Shown here: positions 10,701-17,500 of the stretch, piece by piece | How the letters are laid out: the number at the start of each line of letters is the position of its first letter | Numbering within the stretch: the first letter of the stretch is position 1 | From: Conus ventricosus | Lineage: Eukaryota; Mollusca; Gastropoda; Neogastropoda; Conidae | Assembly (NCBI GenBank): GCA_018398815.1 | Contig: JAFLJL010014876.1 | Location: forward strand, 1 to 17,500 | Direction: 5' to 3' | DNA: 17,500 bases | Made by a program: the position numbers and the translations under genes | Notes under the pieces: model-generated | Seen by the model: the letters and a program-made list of their open reading frames with translations, nothing else | Database searches by the model: none | Told to the model about the DNA's origin: nothing

Positions 10701-11060
10701 GGCATGCAGGATTGGTAGACACATCAGATTACCTAAAGATTTCGCCTTTGCATTCATTCCGTTAACAAAAAGGTTTTAGGAAAAGATAAGGATAATTATC
10801 TGAAAGGTATCAAGGAGCTTTGTTGGTTTAAGGACAAAAATTTACAGTATTTCGAGCCAGGCGAAAATCATAAAAAAGCAAAGGAATAAACTCGCAGCGT
10901 GTTGCAGTCAAACATATCACATGAACAACTACAAAGAAGCATTGTTTGGCAATAAGACTTTCCAATCATGACAACGTAAAACTGCGATCTAATCTACCAG
11001 AGATCAACAAACAAATTGTCACAAAAAGAGTCGTTAATAGAACAAACACAAACGCGTGTT
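7720..11060 (+). pseudogene. Protein-primed family-B DNA polymerase (pPolB), decayed
   Basis: In live Polintons this enzyme replicates the element from a protein primer and has a 3'-5' exonuclease domain. Blocks appear in family order. N-terminal: DEIVWKECLERAIFKSAE (7726-7779), AAYIPLHPSLVAKRAF (8126-8173) and QIDQFEEQNKPITVNVY, within an open run at 8292-8384. Zinc-finger-like HEHKKHC is at 8620-8640. Exonuclease region: SPYVVYA (8729-8749), PELYRGSNAAEYFLE (8878-8922), ELPIFFHN (about 9155-9178), and KGVYPYEYMNSWERF within a 66-codon open run from 9385. Polymerase region: DANKLSGWAM (9870-9899), FGKNYGE/TMEN-type block (about 10345-10370), GFTVLELSQL (10531-10560) and the metal-binding TDTD region at about 10627-10640, where one extra base splits it between frames. 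Roughly 1,110 codon-equivalents fits the family. Dozens of stops and frameshifts destroy it. Confidence 0.95.
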
Positions 11061-11429
11061 TGTTAATAATCCAAGTTCATATTCAAATTCGGGCACCCTG
11101 GAGGACCGCATAAACAGGGGGGTTTATATTTTTCATCAACTTTTATTATACGATCAATCATTAGCTTCATCACATCATTTAATCTTTTCTCAATTTGCTT
11201 GAGCGTTCGAATTATTAATTATTATTTCAAATAATCTTTTTCCCCCCAATTTGGGGGTTTAGCTTGTAAGGTGTCTAGATGATTTAGCATGCATTGATAA
11301 AATCCTCGAAAATGTTTCCCTACTATCGAATACACGCATGAAATGATTCCTTACATTTCAAGGTCTCTTCCTTCTCCATTCTTGTTTCTTCTGCACTCCA
11401 TCCTTCTGAGCTTCCATTTTAAACTCAAT
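11061..11429. other. Gap between convergent PolB and integrase genes
   Basis: Here the A/T skew reverses from A-rich to T-rich on the plus strand (about 11.13 kb). A short perfect GC hairpin, CCCCCAA-T-TTGGGGG, lies at 11243-11257, preceded by AT-rich sequence. A transcription-end or polyadenylation function between converging genes is plausible but not shown. No gene was seen. Confidence 0.4.
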
Positions 11430-12584
11430 ATATGATACGTAAATTACTTAAAGCGGAACTTGTCCGGTGGGATTATCTGCAGGTTCTACTTTCACAAAAG
11501 ATCTTTGAGGAGCTGGATTGTTTTTGTGTGTCATTTCTCGTAATAATACACGGGCGTATTCATTTTTACAATTCTTTTTATTTCATATGGATCAACTCTC
11601 CCAAACTGATCGGTTTGCCCTGATGCGAGTGTCCCCTTTCTGCTTCTCCTGGTAAATCAAGTTACTTACTATAAACCAATGGCAATAGTTATGCCGAAGA
11701 AGACTCTCCTTCAACAACATATATTGTTTGTTTTTTGATTGCTTGTACTGGTTTGTTAAAAAACCCTTTAAAATTCTCATTTATTCATGCGCGCAAAACG
11801 GAGGAAGTCTTCAACCCATTCTGTGTTTCGAGAATTGTCAATCAGCTCTCTGTGATACTGGTAGGAGAAAAGTCGTTTCGCAAACTGTTTGTTAATGATT
11901 CAACTAAAGCCTGAGATCTGTGAACTCCTGGAATGCCTCTTTTAATGGTAACTCTATGTTTTAACAATAATGATTCACTTGGCCTTTCAATTCTTTTCCA
12001 TTCTACAACGTTGAATCATGCGAGGAAAAGTTAAGGGGCCTCGTTGGTATATCAGCTTAGTATAGCGACAGCAACAGTAGAAGCACTCTTTTGGTGTTAA
12101 GGTTCCGCATTCTTATATCTTGAAGCCATGTCAATAACTGTGAGTGCGTAACAGTAAATCTTATTCCGTCTAATCCTATCAGAGGTAATATAAGAAGATC
12201 ATTTGATGGGTGTCCGGGATGGAGTTTGTTCACAAAGTGCGGTCTCTGTATGCGTCTAGGGGCAGGTAATAAATGTTGCCATATCGCTTGTTTCGATAAC
12301 CAATCCTTTTGCTGTTTGTTTCACTGACTCCCCCGCTTGGCTAGCTTTTGTAATGCTGTAGGCCCTTCAATATCCTTTGTGCGAATAAACGATTTGTTTC
12401 AGTTTTTAACTACAGCCAATATATGTGCAACAAAATACAACGACGGTCATACCAACGACAATACACCGATTTCTTGCATCTTTTGTTTTTCGATGGTTGA
12501 TAAAAGTCACTGAATTTTGGTGGGGGCAATGTCTGGACCGGTTTTGCCTTTACTAATAATATTGTATAATTGCTTGATCAACAT
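11430..12584 (-). pseudogene. Polinton integrase (rve/DDE), decayed
   Basis: This integrase family inserts Polintons by cutting TIR ends and joining them to target DNA. From a minus-strand ATG at 12584 (MLIKQLYNIISKGKT), the blocks follow family order: KDIEGPTAL (about 12390-12364), then an open 52-codon run (12308-12153) with KDWLSKQAIWQHLLPAPRR and NDLLILPL carrying the first catalytic Asp. Next come IDMASRYK (12135-12112), STVAVAI, the second-Asp region near 12000 (disrupted: QRCRMEK where an Asp is expected), and HRSQALVESL (about 11922-11893) with the catalytic Glu retained. C-terminal blocks are LDLPGEAE (about 11663-11640) and VEPADNPTGQ (11488-11459). The N-terminal HHCC finger was not found. 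About 385 codon-equivalents is normal. Multiple frameshifts and stops make it dead. Confidence 0.93.
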
Positions 12585-12599
12585 TTTTAGATGTGTATG

Positions 12600-13160
12600 C
12601 TGCATGCCCCTTTCTTTCAATTGTCATTATAAAATCTAAACTGCTCATGTCCTGCTTTTCATAGCTTCTTGTGCAGCTGGCAGCTGCTAGTTCCACCATA
12701 GCTTTTGTTTATGTCTTTTTTCTCTCGCCGCATCCCTAGTTTACTAAATGCAAATTACTTCCGCTAAAAGCAAGCGCATTCACCACAGAGCGCCGCCACA
12801 TCATTATTGCGAGTGAAGCCTTTTTTTATTAAATGATTTGTTTCTTACATAATTTATATTGTCTGGGAATTATTCCTTGCTTTGAACCTATAAAACTTTC
12901 GTACAACCGCACTGCAATTATAGCAATTAGCTTGCAGAAATCCTCAAAGTCAACTGTTTGCCAAGATCTGCTGTTAATTCTCAACAAGCTTTTACCAAGC
13001 ATTGATATCCTACACTTAGGCCTCCATAACAGCAGAATGGTATACAAGGTTAGCAAACAATTTTTTTTCGGTGCCATTTTTATAAAATACAATAATTATA
13101 ATTTTAATAAAAAACCTGAACACGATGATCTCCCTTACAGCTACCAGGCATCCTAAACCA
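12600..13160. pseudogene. Unassigned region with open frames on both strands
   Basis: Upstream of the integrase lies T-rich sequence. At 12833-13156 the plus strand is open for 107 codons (MICFLHNLYCLGIIPCFEPI...), the longest frame inside the element, and the minus strand over the same bases is open for 87 codons (13092-12829, MYFIKMAPKKNCLLTLYTIL...). Neither resembles a family I know. Composition fits a minus-strand gene, as for the integrase, and the plus frame is probably coincidental. Around 12680-12600 minus-strand reading gives fragments such as MRREKKDINKSYGG, also unrecognised. Confidence 0.3.
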
Positions 13161-13174
13161 TCCTGAACTTAGAA

Positions 13175-14040
13175 ATGACCAATTATGACCAAGCTATTAT
13201 GCCAAAAAGAGAGCGTATTCTTTGGCAGCAGTGGAAAAACAAAACAGTTTCCTCGAACTGAATTCAGCATTGAACAGATTCTCAACAGATGCCGCACAAG
13301 AAATTTTAAAGTATCATAACAGTATGAAGAAGCGCCGCTAGGGTCCTTGAATGGTTGAAAAAGTGTGGGGCAAACGGTTTACATTAGTTGTACACAAAAC
13401 TAGTCAGTAGATTTGCACCCATTGATTCTGAACAAATCTACTATGAATTAACGCAAGATCCCAGTTTAAGAAAACGAAAGTCATTAGAGACTCTAGGGTG
13501 TGATTTATAACTATAGGATTTTGAACAATTGTTAGCGCCATTAATCATGGGAGTAATAACTTTTAATCATATAGATTTTTATTTCCCTTCAAAATGAACG
13601 ATCTGAAAATCACAAATCAGAAAAACACTGAAATCAGGTGGAGAAAGTAACCAAGCCAAAAATTCACAAAAACGCAGAATCAGGTGGAGACCATTAAAAA
13701 ATCCTGGGCGTGTTGAAGCAGGAAGAAAATTAAGCAAGTGGAACAGACAAAAAAATTAATGTTACAAGAATATACTCATCAATGCACCTCCAACGCCAGA
13801 ACAAGTTGATTCAATGCCAGCTAAAAAAACGTCCATGTGATACAAGGGCCCCAAAGTCCTTCATGGAATATTGAACTTATAACTGTTGTCAATTTTGTGC
13901 TCTTGCAGCTGCTGCTGGGGCGTTATTACGGATCTAAAATATAAAACAACCACGCTGGCAACAACAGAGCCCCAAACAATCTCCCACCTCTAAATACAGA
14001 CGCCGACAACAACTGCACACCAACACCGCCCAATAACAAA
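13175..14040 (+). pseudogene. Small basic/transmembrane Polinton protein and adjacent debris
   Basis: The plus strand becomes A-rich again. A frame at 13697-13756 reads KNPGRVEAGRKLSKWNRQ and then stops; a lysine-rich (D/N)PxxVxAGxxLAxxN motif is one I associate with a small uncharacterised protein in invertebrate Polintons. It is followed, at 13873-13938, by a hydrophobic run (LITVVNFVLLQLLLG) and then a Gln/Pro/Thr/Asn-rich tail at about 13940-14030. That suggests a short protein with a basic motif, one membrane segment and a polar tail. Upstream (13175-13560) are unassigned fragments such as APIDSEQIYYELTQDPSLRK. An imperfect direct repeat, AATCAGGTGGAGA, occurs at about 13632 and 13679. 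Frames are broken throughout. Confidence 0.45.
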
Positions 14041-14380
14041 GCATCATTTTGATCCATTTATAATGGAATCATATTTATTAAAATTTTTTTATAAAAATAG
14101 AACAAAGGTCGTAATATAAAATGATCAGTCAATAACTAAAGGCCTGGAGTCTATAAAAACATTTCCTTCCATAGACCCAAATGAAATCAATGCGTTGCTT
14201 CGGATGTAAGACTTCATTAAGATTCTATGCGAGAACGTCTGAGCAAGAACATCCTCAACGATGGACCACGTTTTTGAGGCGTTGTGTACTATCAAAACAT
14301 TTACTATTTAAGCATAAAAACAATAGATTTGTATTTATTTGATAATTATAAAGATAACTTCATAAAACTAAGAAGTACTT
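14041..14380. other. AT-rich stretch, nothing recognised
   Basis: The sequence is A/T-rich with no open frame of note, no RNA gene and no repeat beyond short A/T runs. It may be the 3' region of the preceding plus-strand block. Confidence 0.5.
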
Positions 14381-14383
14381 AAA

Positions 14384-14565
14384 GATGACTTAGTTAAGAT
14401 CTTGAGTTACTTAAATCAAGCACCTTAACTCAATAATATAAGACCTTGAAGTAACTTGTGTAACTGGGGCTGGCCGGTTACGACAACTTGAAATGACTTA
14501 AGTAAGAACTAGAGGATGACTTAGAAGTGGCTGGGGCAACTTCCGTTAAGAACTTGTGGATAGAC
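14384..14565. repeat. Degenerate GACTTA/AACTTG repeat region
   Basis: Words such as GATGACTTA, GTTAAGA, AACTTG and ACTTAA recur irregularly (for example at 14384, 14491 and 14514, with a roughly 23-bp step between the last two). This looks like a decayed minisatellite and is judged by eye. Confidence 0.5.
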
Positions 14566-14697
14566 TTGAGTGTGCATGCGTGGGGTGGGGGTGGGGGGGT
14601 CGTGCGTGGGTGGGTGGGTGGGGGGAGGTGCGTGCGTGGGATGGGGGTGGGGATGTGCGTGCGTGGGGTGGGGGGTGGGGACGTGTGAGTGCGCGGC
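14566..14697 (+). repeat. G/T-rich minisatellite-like tract
   Basis: Repeats of GTGCGTGCGTGGG and GGGGTGGGG alternate for about 130 bp, strongly G-rich on the plus strand and with G-quadruplex potential. The Gly/Val/Cys- and Pro/Thr-rich open frames over it are repeat artefacts. Confidence 0.9.
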
Positions 14698-14702
14698 ACC
14701 TT

Positions 14703-14818
14703 TAAAAAATAAAAAAAAAAAAACAAAACAAAAAAAAAAAAAAAAATATTTAACAAAATTAAAAAAAAGAAAAATTATTAAAAAAACAAAAAAAAAAAAA
14801 AAAAAAAAGAAATAAATA
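14703..14818 (+). repeat. A-rich tract
   Basis: It is almost only A with scattered C, T and G, including runs of about 18 As. It directly follows the G/T-rich tract. It could be an expanded poly(A) or the 3' tail of an old retroposed copy, but no retroposon body was recognised upstream. Confidence 0.9.
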
Positions 14819-16164
14819 AATTATTTATACAAAACGAATGTGGTTCAGAATATAATAAGTAATTACAGTAAACAACAAAACAACAACAATAACACACACA
14901 CGCACAAACATTTATAACATAGGAAGTGCTGCATAGGGAAATGGGATGGGTTTTATGTTGGGGCGCTTTAAAGCGCCGATAAATTCAAGACGGCTTCTCG
15001 GTCTCTCTCTTTCAACTGAAAGATTAATTCAAAGCAGCCACCAAGTGCATTTATCCAAAGCTTGAATTTAATAAACAAGACAGTTGAATAAAGTACACTC
15101 TGTGGCCGCGCCCGAAGGCCACCAAAAAAAGTTGAAGCAGGCGATGGCGGAGCGTTGGCGGGACAGAGGGAAGAAAGCAGGCAACCACAACAGCAAAAAA
15201 GTCATTCTTAGAAGTAAGAATGTTGCAGGCACAGCGATCACAGCGTGAACGGTCGTATTATTAGTAACTGGCGTCTGAACTGCCAGGTAATACAAAGTGC
15301 ATATCTATTCTATCCAGGCAGGATGCAGGCTAGCGTTCACGCGTGACGATTCGTATTTTATAACTGACGTCTGAACTGCCAAGGTCTATACTATGTGCAA
15401 ATCGATTCTATCCCAGCCGTCACGTCAGATTTGCAGTTTCTGTGGCCCTTCTGTTTTTGCTTTTCCAAATATTTCTAAATCATTTTTGAAAGAGTCTTGG
15501 TTTCTCTAGCATAATAAAGTTTTCTTCTCAGTCCAAATTGATGATGAGGTGTAAAGGAACAAAGCAGGCTTGTTGAAAAAGTAAAGCTTGATTCCATGTC
15601 AGTAGAATTAAGAGTTGATGGCTGTGTTTGAAAAATCAATAGATTTTGATTGGAAGCAACTTGCATAATCCAGAAGTATCTCTCTCTAATTCTGAAGAAA
15701 TGCTGTCTTTGAGCACATAGATAATATTTCTATAAGCAAAATCTTTACCAGCAAAACACTCTATCACTGAAACACGTCCGTTCACCACAGCACCACAACA
15801 CCAAATGACGAGATAACTTAAGGCCCGTTGTCAACAACACTAAGTGCTGGGCGGATGTGACGTCTTTTTAACTATCACATGATTAAATCTTGACTTATGA
15901 TAGGTGAATGTAAGAAACATGTCTATATCTGTTTTACCCCAGGCGGGAATTCGCCACACGGCCAGGTAACGCCAGCCATACCTTATGGCGCCATAATTAC
16001 AGGTCATAGGATCCGTCCAGGGTACTGCCTGCCACAAACCCCAAGCCCTCTAATTAGGGGTGTTCGCACAGGGTCTCAGCCAAGTTTTAGTTTAGTGACT
16101 GTCTCTGCAAAAATGATGGTATTGAAAATGACTGTATGCGCGAAAATGATTAAGAAAACATAGT
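14819..16164. other. Right subterminal region of the element, no gene recognised
   Basis: About 1.35 kb of more balanced composition between the A-rich tract and the right TIR. No Polinton protein block could be found in any frame; the best open frames (plus 15897-16163, minus 15666-15475, minus 15295-15068) resemble nothing known. It holds a 96-bp-spaced repeat pair (15244-15419). A long non-coding subterminal segment or a nested insertion are both possible. Confidence 0.5.
15244..15419. repeat. Imperfect direct repeat pair, 96-bp spacing
   Basis: Two diverged copies, about 15244-15320 and 15341-15419, share GCGTGA...TCGTATT..TAACTG.CGTCTGAACTGCC and then GTGCA..TC.ATTCTATCC. The exact 12-mer GTCTGAACTGCC lies at 15273 and 15369, 96 bp apart. 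A short inverted word, GCGTGAAC/GTTCACGC (15244-15251, 15335-15342), marks the unit boundary. Confidence 0.8.
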
Positions 16165-16273
16165 TTGAAGTCTTACTTGTCAGAGAACTGTATTATGCCG
16201 CTTCTAGGTCACTTTCGCCCGAAAACTGGTTTGAGGGCGAAGGTGAGTTAGAAGCGGCATAATACAGTTCTCT
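16165..16273 (-). repeat. Right terminal inverted repeat (109 bp)
   Basis: This is an exact inverted copy of 697-805 with no mismatch or gap, ending in CAGTTCTCT. It contains the same palindrome in the same orientation relative to the element end. The absence of any divergence contrasts with the many lesions in every interior gene. Confidence 0.97.
16182..16273. other. Right terminal palindrome (hairpin-forming)
   Basis: This mirrors the left end: arms 16182-16220 and 16235-16273, loop 16221-16234. The three arm mismatches lie in the same orientation relative to the terminus as at the left end, so there is no flip/flop difference of the kind left by hairpin-transfer replication. Confidence 0.9.
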
Positions 16274-16278
16274 CGAGG
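16274..16278. repeat. Candidate target-site duplication, right copy (CGAGG)
   Basis: CGAGG directly follows the element's terminal TTCTCT and matches 692-696. Two more bases (CG) separate it from a second copy of the flank 14-mer at 16281-16294. A target that already held a tandem 16-bp repeat would give exactly this arrangement. Confidence 0.65.
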
Positions 16279-16280
16279 CG

Positions 16281-16294
16281 TGTGAGGAACGAGG
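16281..16294 (+). repeat. 14-bp flank repeat, right copy
   Basis: TGTGAGGAACGAGG is identical to 683-696 on the other side of the element. It is separated from the right TIR by only CGAGGCG. It may be a pre-existing tandem repeat split by insertion, or a longer duplication made during insertion with seven filler bases. Confidence 0.85.
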
Positions 16295-16490
16295 AAGGGA
16301 AGGGTGGTGGATGAGAAACTGAGGAAGGGAAAGGGACGGAAGGATGGGGGGATGGGGGGGGCAGGGAGAAGGGGGGTGAGACCAAGGAGATGTTCCCCAA
16401 CCTCTTGCTTGAGACACTGATTCAGGAAGGGGATGGGGGTTGCAAGTTAGGAGAGAGAGAGGGGGTTAGGAAAGAGTGACTTTTAAAGGT
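16295..16490 (+). repeat. Purine-rich (G/A) low-complexity flank
   Basis: Most of the stretch consists of GGAAGGGA, GGGGGGATGG and GAGAGAGAG-like words, with little C or T on the plus strand. No gene was recognised. Confidence 0.75.
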
Positions 16491-16495
16491 GATAG

Positions 16496-16799
16496 GGGGC
16501 CAGAATAGCTCAGTTGGTAGAGCGCCGGACTCTGGTGATCCTGGGGTTGCGGGTTCGAATCTCCGCCGGGCCGTTTCGGTACAGAAGGATTTTTCCCTCG
16601 CAGTTAACACTTGTTCTGACTCCATTCTCCATACAGTCCTTCGAATGAGACTATAAACCGAGGTTCCGTGTGTGAATGCATGCATAATATCTTGCACACA
16701 CGTAAAATCCCATCACCAACTTTCGGAAGAGAAGGCCAGTTTGGCCGTTGGTATGGATGACACGAGTCATGCCTTAATGGCGGGATAAAAAAAAAAAAC
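16496..16799 (+). mobile_element. tRNA-derived SINE
   Basis: The head is tRNA-like: GCCAGAATAGCTCAGTTGGTAGAGC gives an acceptor strand, a D-arm and a pol III A box (TAGCTCAGTTGG, 16506-16517). A T-arm with B box GGTTCGAATCT is at 16552-16562, flanked by pairing GCGG/CCGC. The anticodon stem does not close properly, so it is not a functional tRNA. The body contains CACACGTAAAATCCCATC (about 16697-16714), resembling the GCACGTAAAAGAACCCA-type central domain shared by some invertebrate SINEs, and ends in an A-run (about 16786-16798). A clear target duplication was not found; the copy may extend further, to the AGAAAGAAAG run at about 16868-16885. Confidence 0.85.
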
Positions 16800-17227
16800 G
16801 ATCATACACACACAATTCCACTGCCTGTCTATATAGGGAGTGTCCGCAGGAGTATCAGCTTGCGTATGCAGAAAGAAAGAAAGAAAAAGGGGGATAGACT
16901 GATGGAACCTAATGAGGAGAGGACAGCAGGCCCGAGGAAACGACTACTAATTATGCCCCCTTCCTTTCCTTCCATCAGCTTCTTTTCAACAGCTGTGCTA
17001 AGAACATTATTTTCCTGTCACTATATACATTGTATTAAAAAAAAAAAAAAACAGTGTGTTGGTGACATGCAACGTGACATATTCACTAGACTTAGTGTGG
17101 TTTCATGTTTGAACTAAGAAATACATGCACATGCTTCAGGTCAGGGTATAGAGGCAAGTTTACTGCTTGTCTTCTTTTTCTTTGACGAACGATGGGGCGG
17201 GGATTAGGGAGTGTCCTTGTTTATTCT

Positions 17228-17228
<1 letters not shown>
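16800..17228. other. Right flank, nothing recognised
   Basis: The stretch includes an (AGAA)n run (about 16868-16888) and an A-run at 17037-17051. Open frames are short and repeat-driven. No exon, RNA gene or further mobile element was recognised. Confidence 0.5.
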
Positions 17229-17260
<32 letters not shown>

Positions 17261-17340
17261 TGTGTGCGTGCGTGCGTGCGTGCGTGCGCGTGCGTGCGTG
17301 CGTGCGTGCGTGCGTGTGTGTGTGTGTGTGTGTGTGTGTT
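17229..17340 (+). repeat. (TG)n/(TGCG)n microsatellite
   Basis: TGTG runs grade into repeated CGTG units and back to (TG)n. The alternating purine-pyrimidine sequence could adopt Z-DNA. The overlapping Cys/Val/Arg- and Thr/His-rich open frames are repeat artefacts. Confidence 0.95.
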
Positions 17341-17500
17341 TCTTTCGTTCCTCTTGTCTGTTCTTCCCTTTGTTCTTCTTTGAAATCATAGAGTCCTAAC
17401 CATCATTCTTATCATCATTACCTTTTTCATCGTTATCAACACAATCTTCTTATTCCTTGGATCTCTTCTTTGTTCATTATCTCATCGTTATCATCATTAT
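17341..17500. repeat. Pyrimidine- and ATC-rich low-complexity end of window
   Basis: A TTCTTTCGTTCCTCTTG-like stretch is followed by ATCATTATCATCGTTATC-like words up to the window end. No gene is visible. Confidence 0.6.

Larger units (their letters stand above)
697..16273. mobile_element. Decayed Polinton/Maverick element, 15.6 kb
   Basis: Seen directly: two identical 109-bp terminal inverted repeats enclose 15.4 kb, with a 5-bp direct repeat CGAGG outside both ends. Interior translation across frame breaks gives blocks matching a protein-primed family-B polymerase, an rve integrase and a packaging ATPase. Known of the family: this gene trio, TIRs and a 15-20 kb size define Polintons (self-synthesising DNA transposons related to adintoviruses); their usual target duplication is 6 bp, so 5 bp is slightly atypical. 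The layout is a minus-strand block (826-5559), a plus-strand block ending in PolB, convergent integrase, then a short plus-strand block. All genes carry multiple frameshifts and stops, so this copy cannot be autonomous. Class assignment is near certain; subfamily is not determined. Confidence 0.95.

Noticed and set aside
13215..13245. A GSSGKT-like Walker A stretch on the plus strand, possibly a second ATPase
   Set aside because: It lacks the usual spacing, no Walker B follows, and the packaging ATPase is clearly at 826-1438.
14478..14815. Pro/Thr-rich and Gly/Val-rich open frames
   Set aside because: They are produced by the G/T-rich tract and the A-rich tract.
697..16273. hAT, piggyBac, KDZ, Transib or a retrovirus-like element
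   Set aside because: The 5-bp duplication alone would allow Transib or retroviral integration, but the interior has a protein-primed PolB, an rve integrase and a packaging ATPase, and no reverse transcriptase or transposase of those classes was seen.
697..16273. Spliced host gene with small exons
   Set aside because: The protein blocks are contiguous at the DNA level, with breaks of one or a few bases rather than intron-sized gaps, and no consistent GT..AG borders separate them.
16496..16572. A functional tRNA gene
   Set aside because: The A and B boxes and T-arm are good, but the anticodon stem does not pair and the sequence continues into a SINE body with an A-rich tail.
17167..17399. Overlapping Cys/Val/Arg-rich and Thr/His-rich open frames
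   Set aside because: They are by-products of the (TG)n/(CGTG)n microsatellite on both strands.

Overview
This is eukaryotic, almost certainly animal, DNA. There are no prokaryote-style operons, microsatellites are abundant, and the right flank carries a tRNA-derived SINE. The SINE style and the type of element present suggest an aquatic invertebrate, possibly a mollusc; that placement is inference. No intact host gene was found.

The window is dominated by one mobile element of 15,577 bp (697-16273), bounded by two 109-bp terminal inverted repeats (697-805 and 16165-16273) that are identical base for base. Each TIR begins with a 92-nt terminal palindrome: 39-nt arms with three mismatches around a 14-nt loop. 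A 5-bp direct repeat (CGAGG) abuts both ends. Reading the interior across frameshifts and stops shows decayed genes of the Polinton/Maverick class: a packaging ATPase (minus, 826-1438), a possible major-capsid remnant (minus, about 2992-3240), a small hydrophobic glycine-rich protein (minus, about 4320-4533), a coiled-coil protein of unknown role (minus, 4875-5559), a protein-primed family-B DNA polymerase (plus, about 7720-11060), an rve-family integrase (minus, about 11430-12584) and a small basic/transmembrane protein (plus, within 13175-14040). Polymerase, integrase and ATPase are recognised with high confidence from many separate motif blocks; the other assignments are weaker.

All these genes are dead as read: frames are interrupted every few dozen codons, and the longest open frame inside the element is only 107 codons. 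The coding strand is A-rich in each block, so the A/T skew flips near 5.6, 11.1 and 13.1 kb, where gene direction changes. In a live relative, integrase would insert the element, PolB would copy it from a protein primer at the TIRs, and ATPase plus capsid proteins would package it.

The left flank (1-696) is A/C-rich with an (AC)n microsatellite. The right flank (16274-17500) has a purine-rich stretch, the SINE (about 16496-16799) and a (TG/CG)n microsatellite. The right 1.9 kb of the element holds degenerate repeats, a G/T-rich tract, an A-rich tract and a 96-bp-period repeat, but no recognisable gene.

The main puzzle is perfect, hairpin-forming TIRs around a badly decayed interior.
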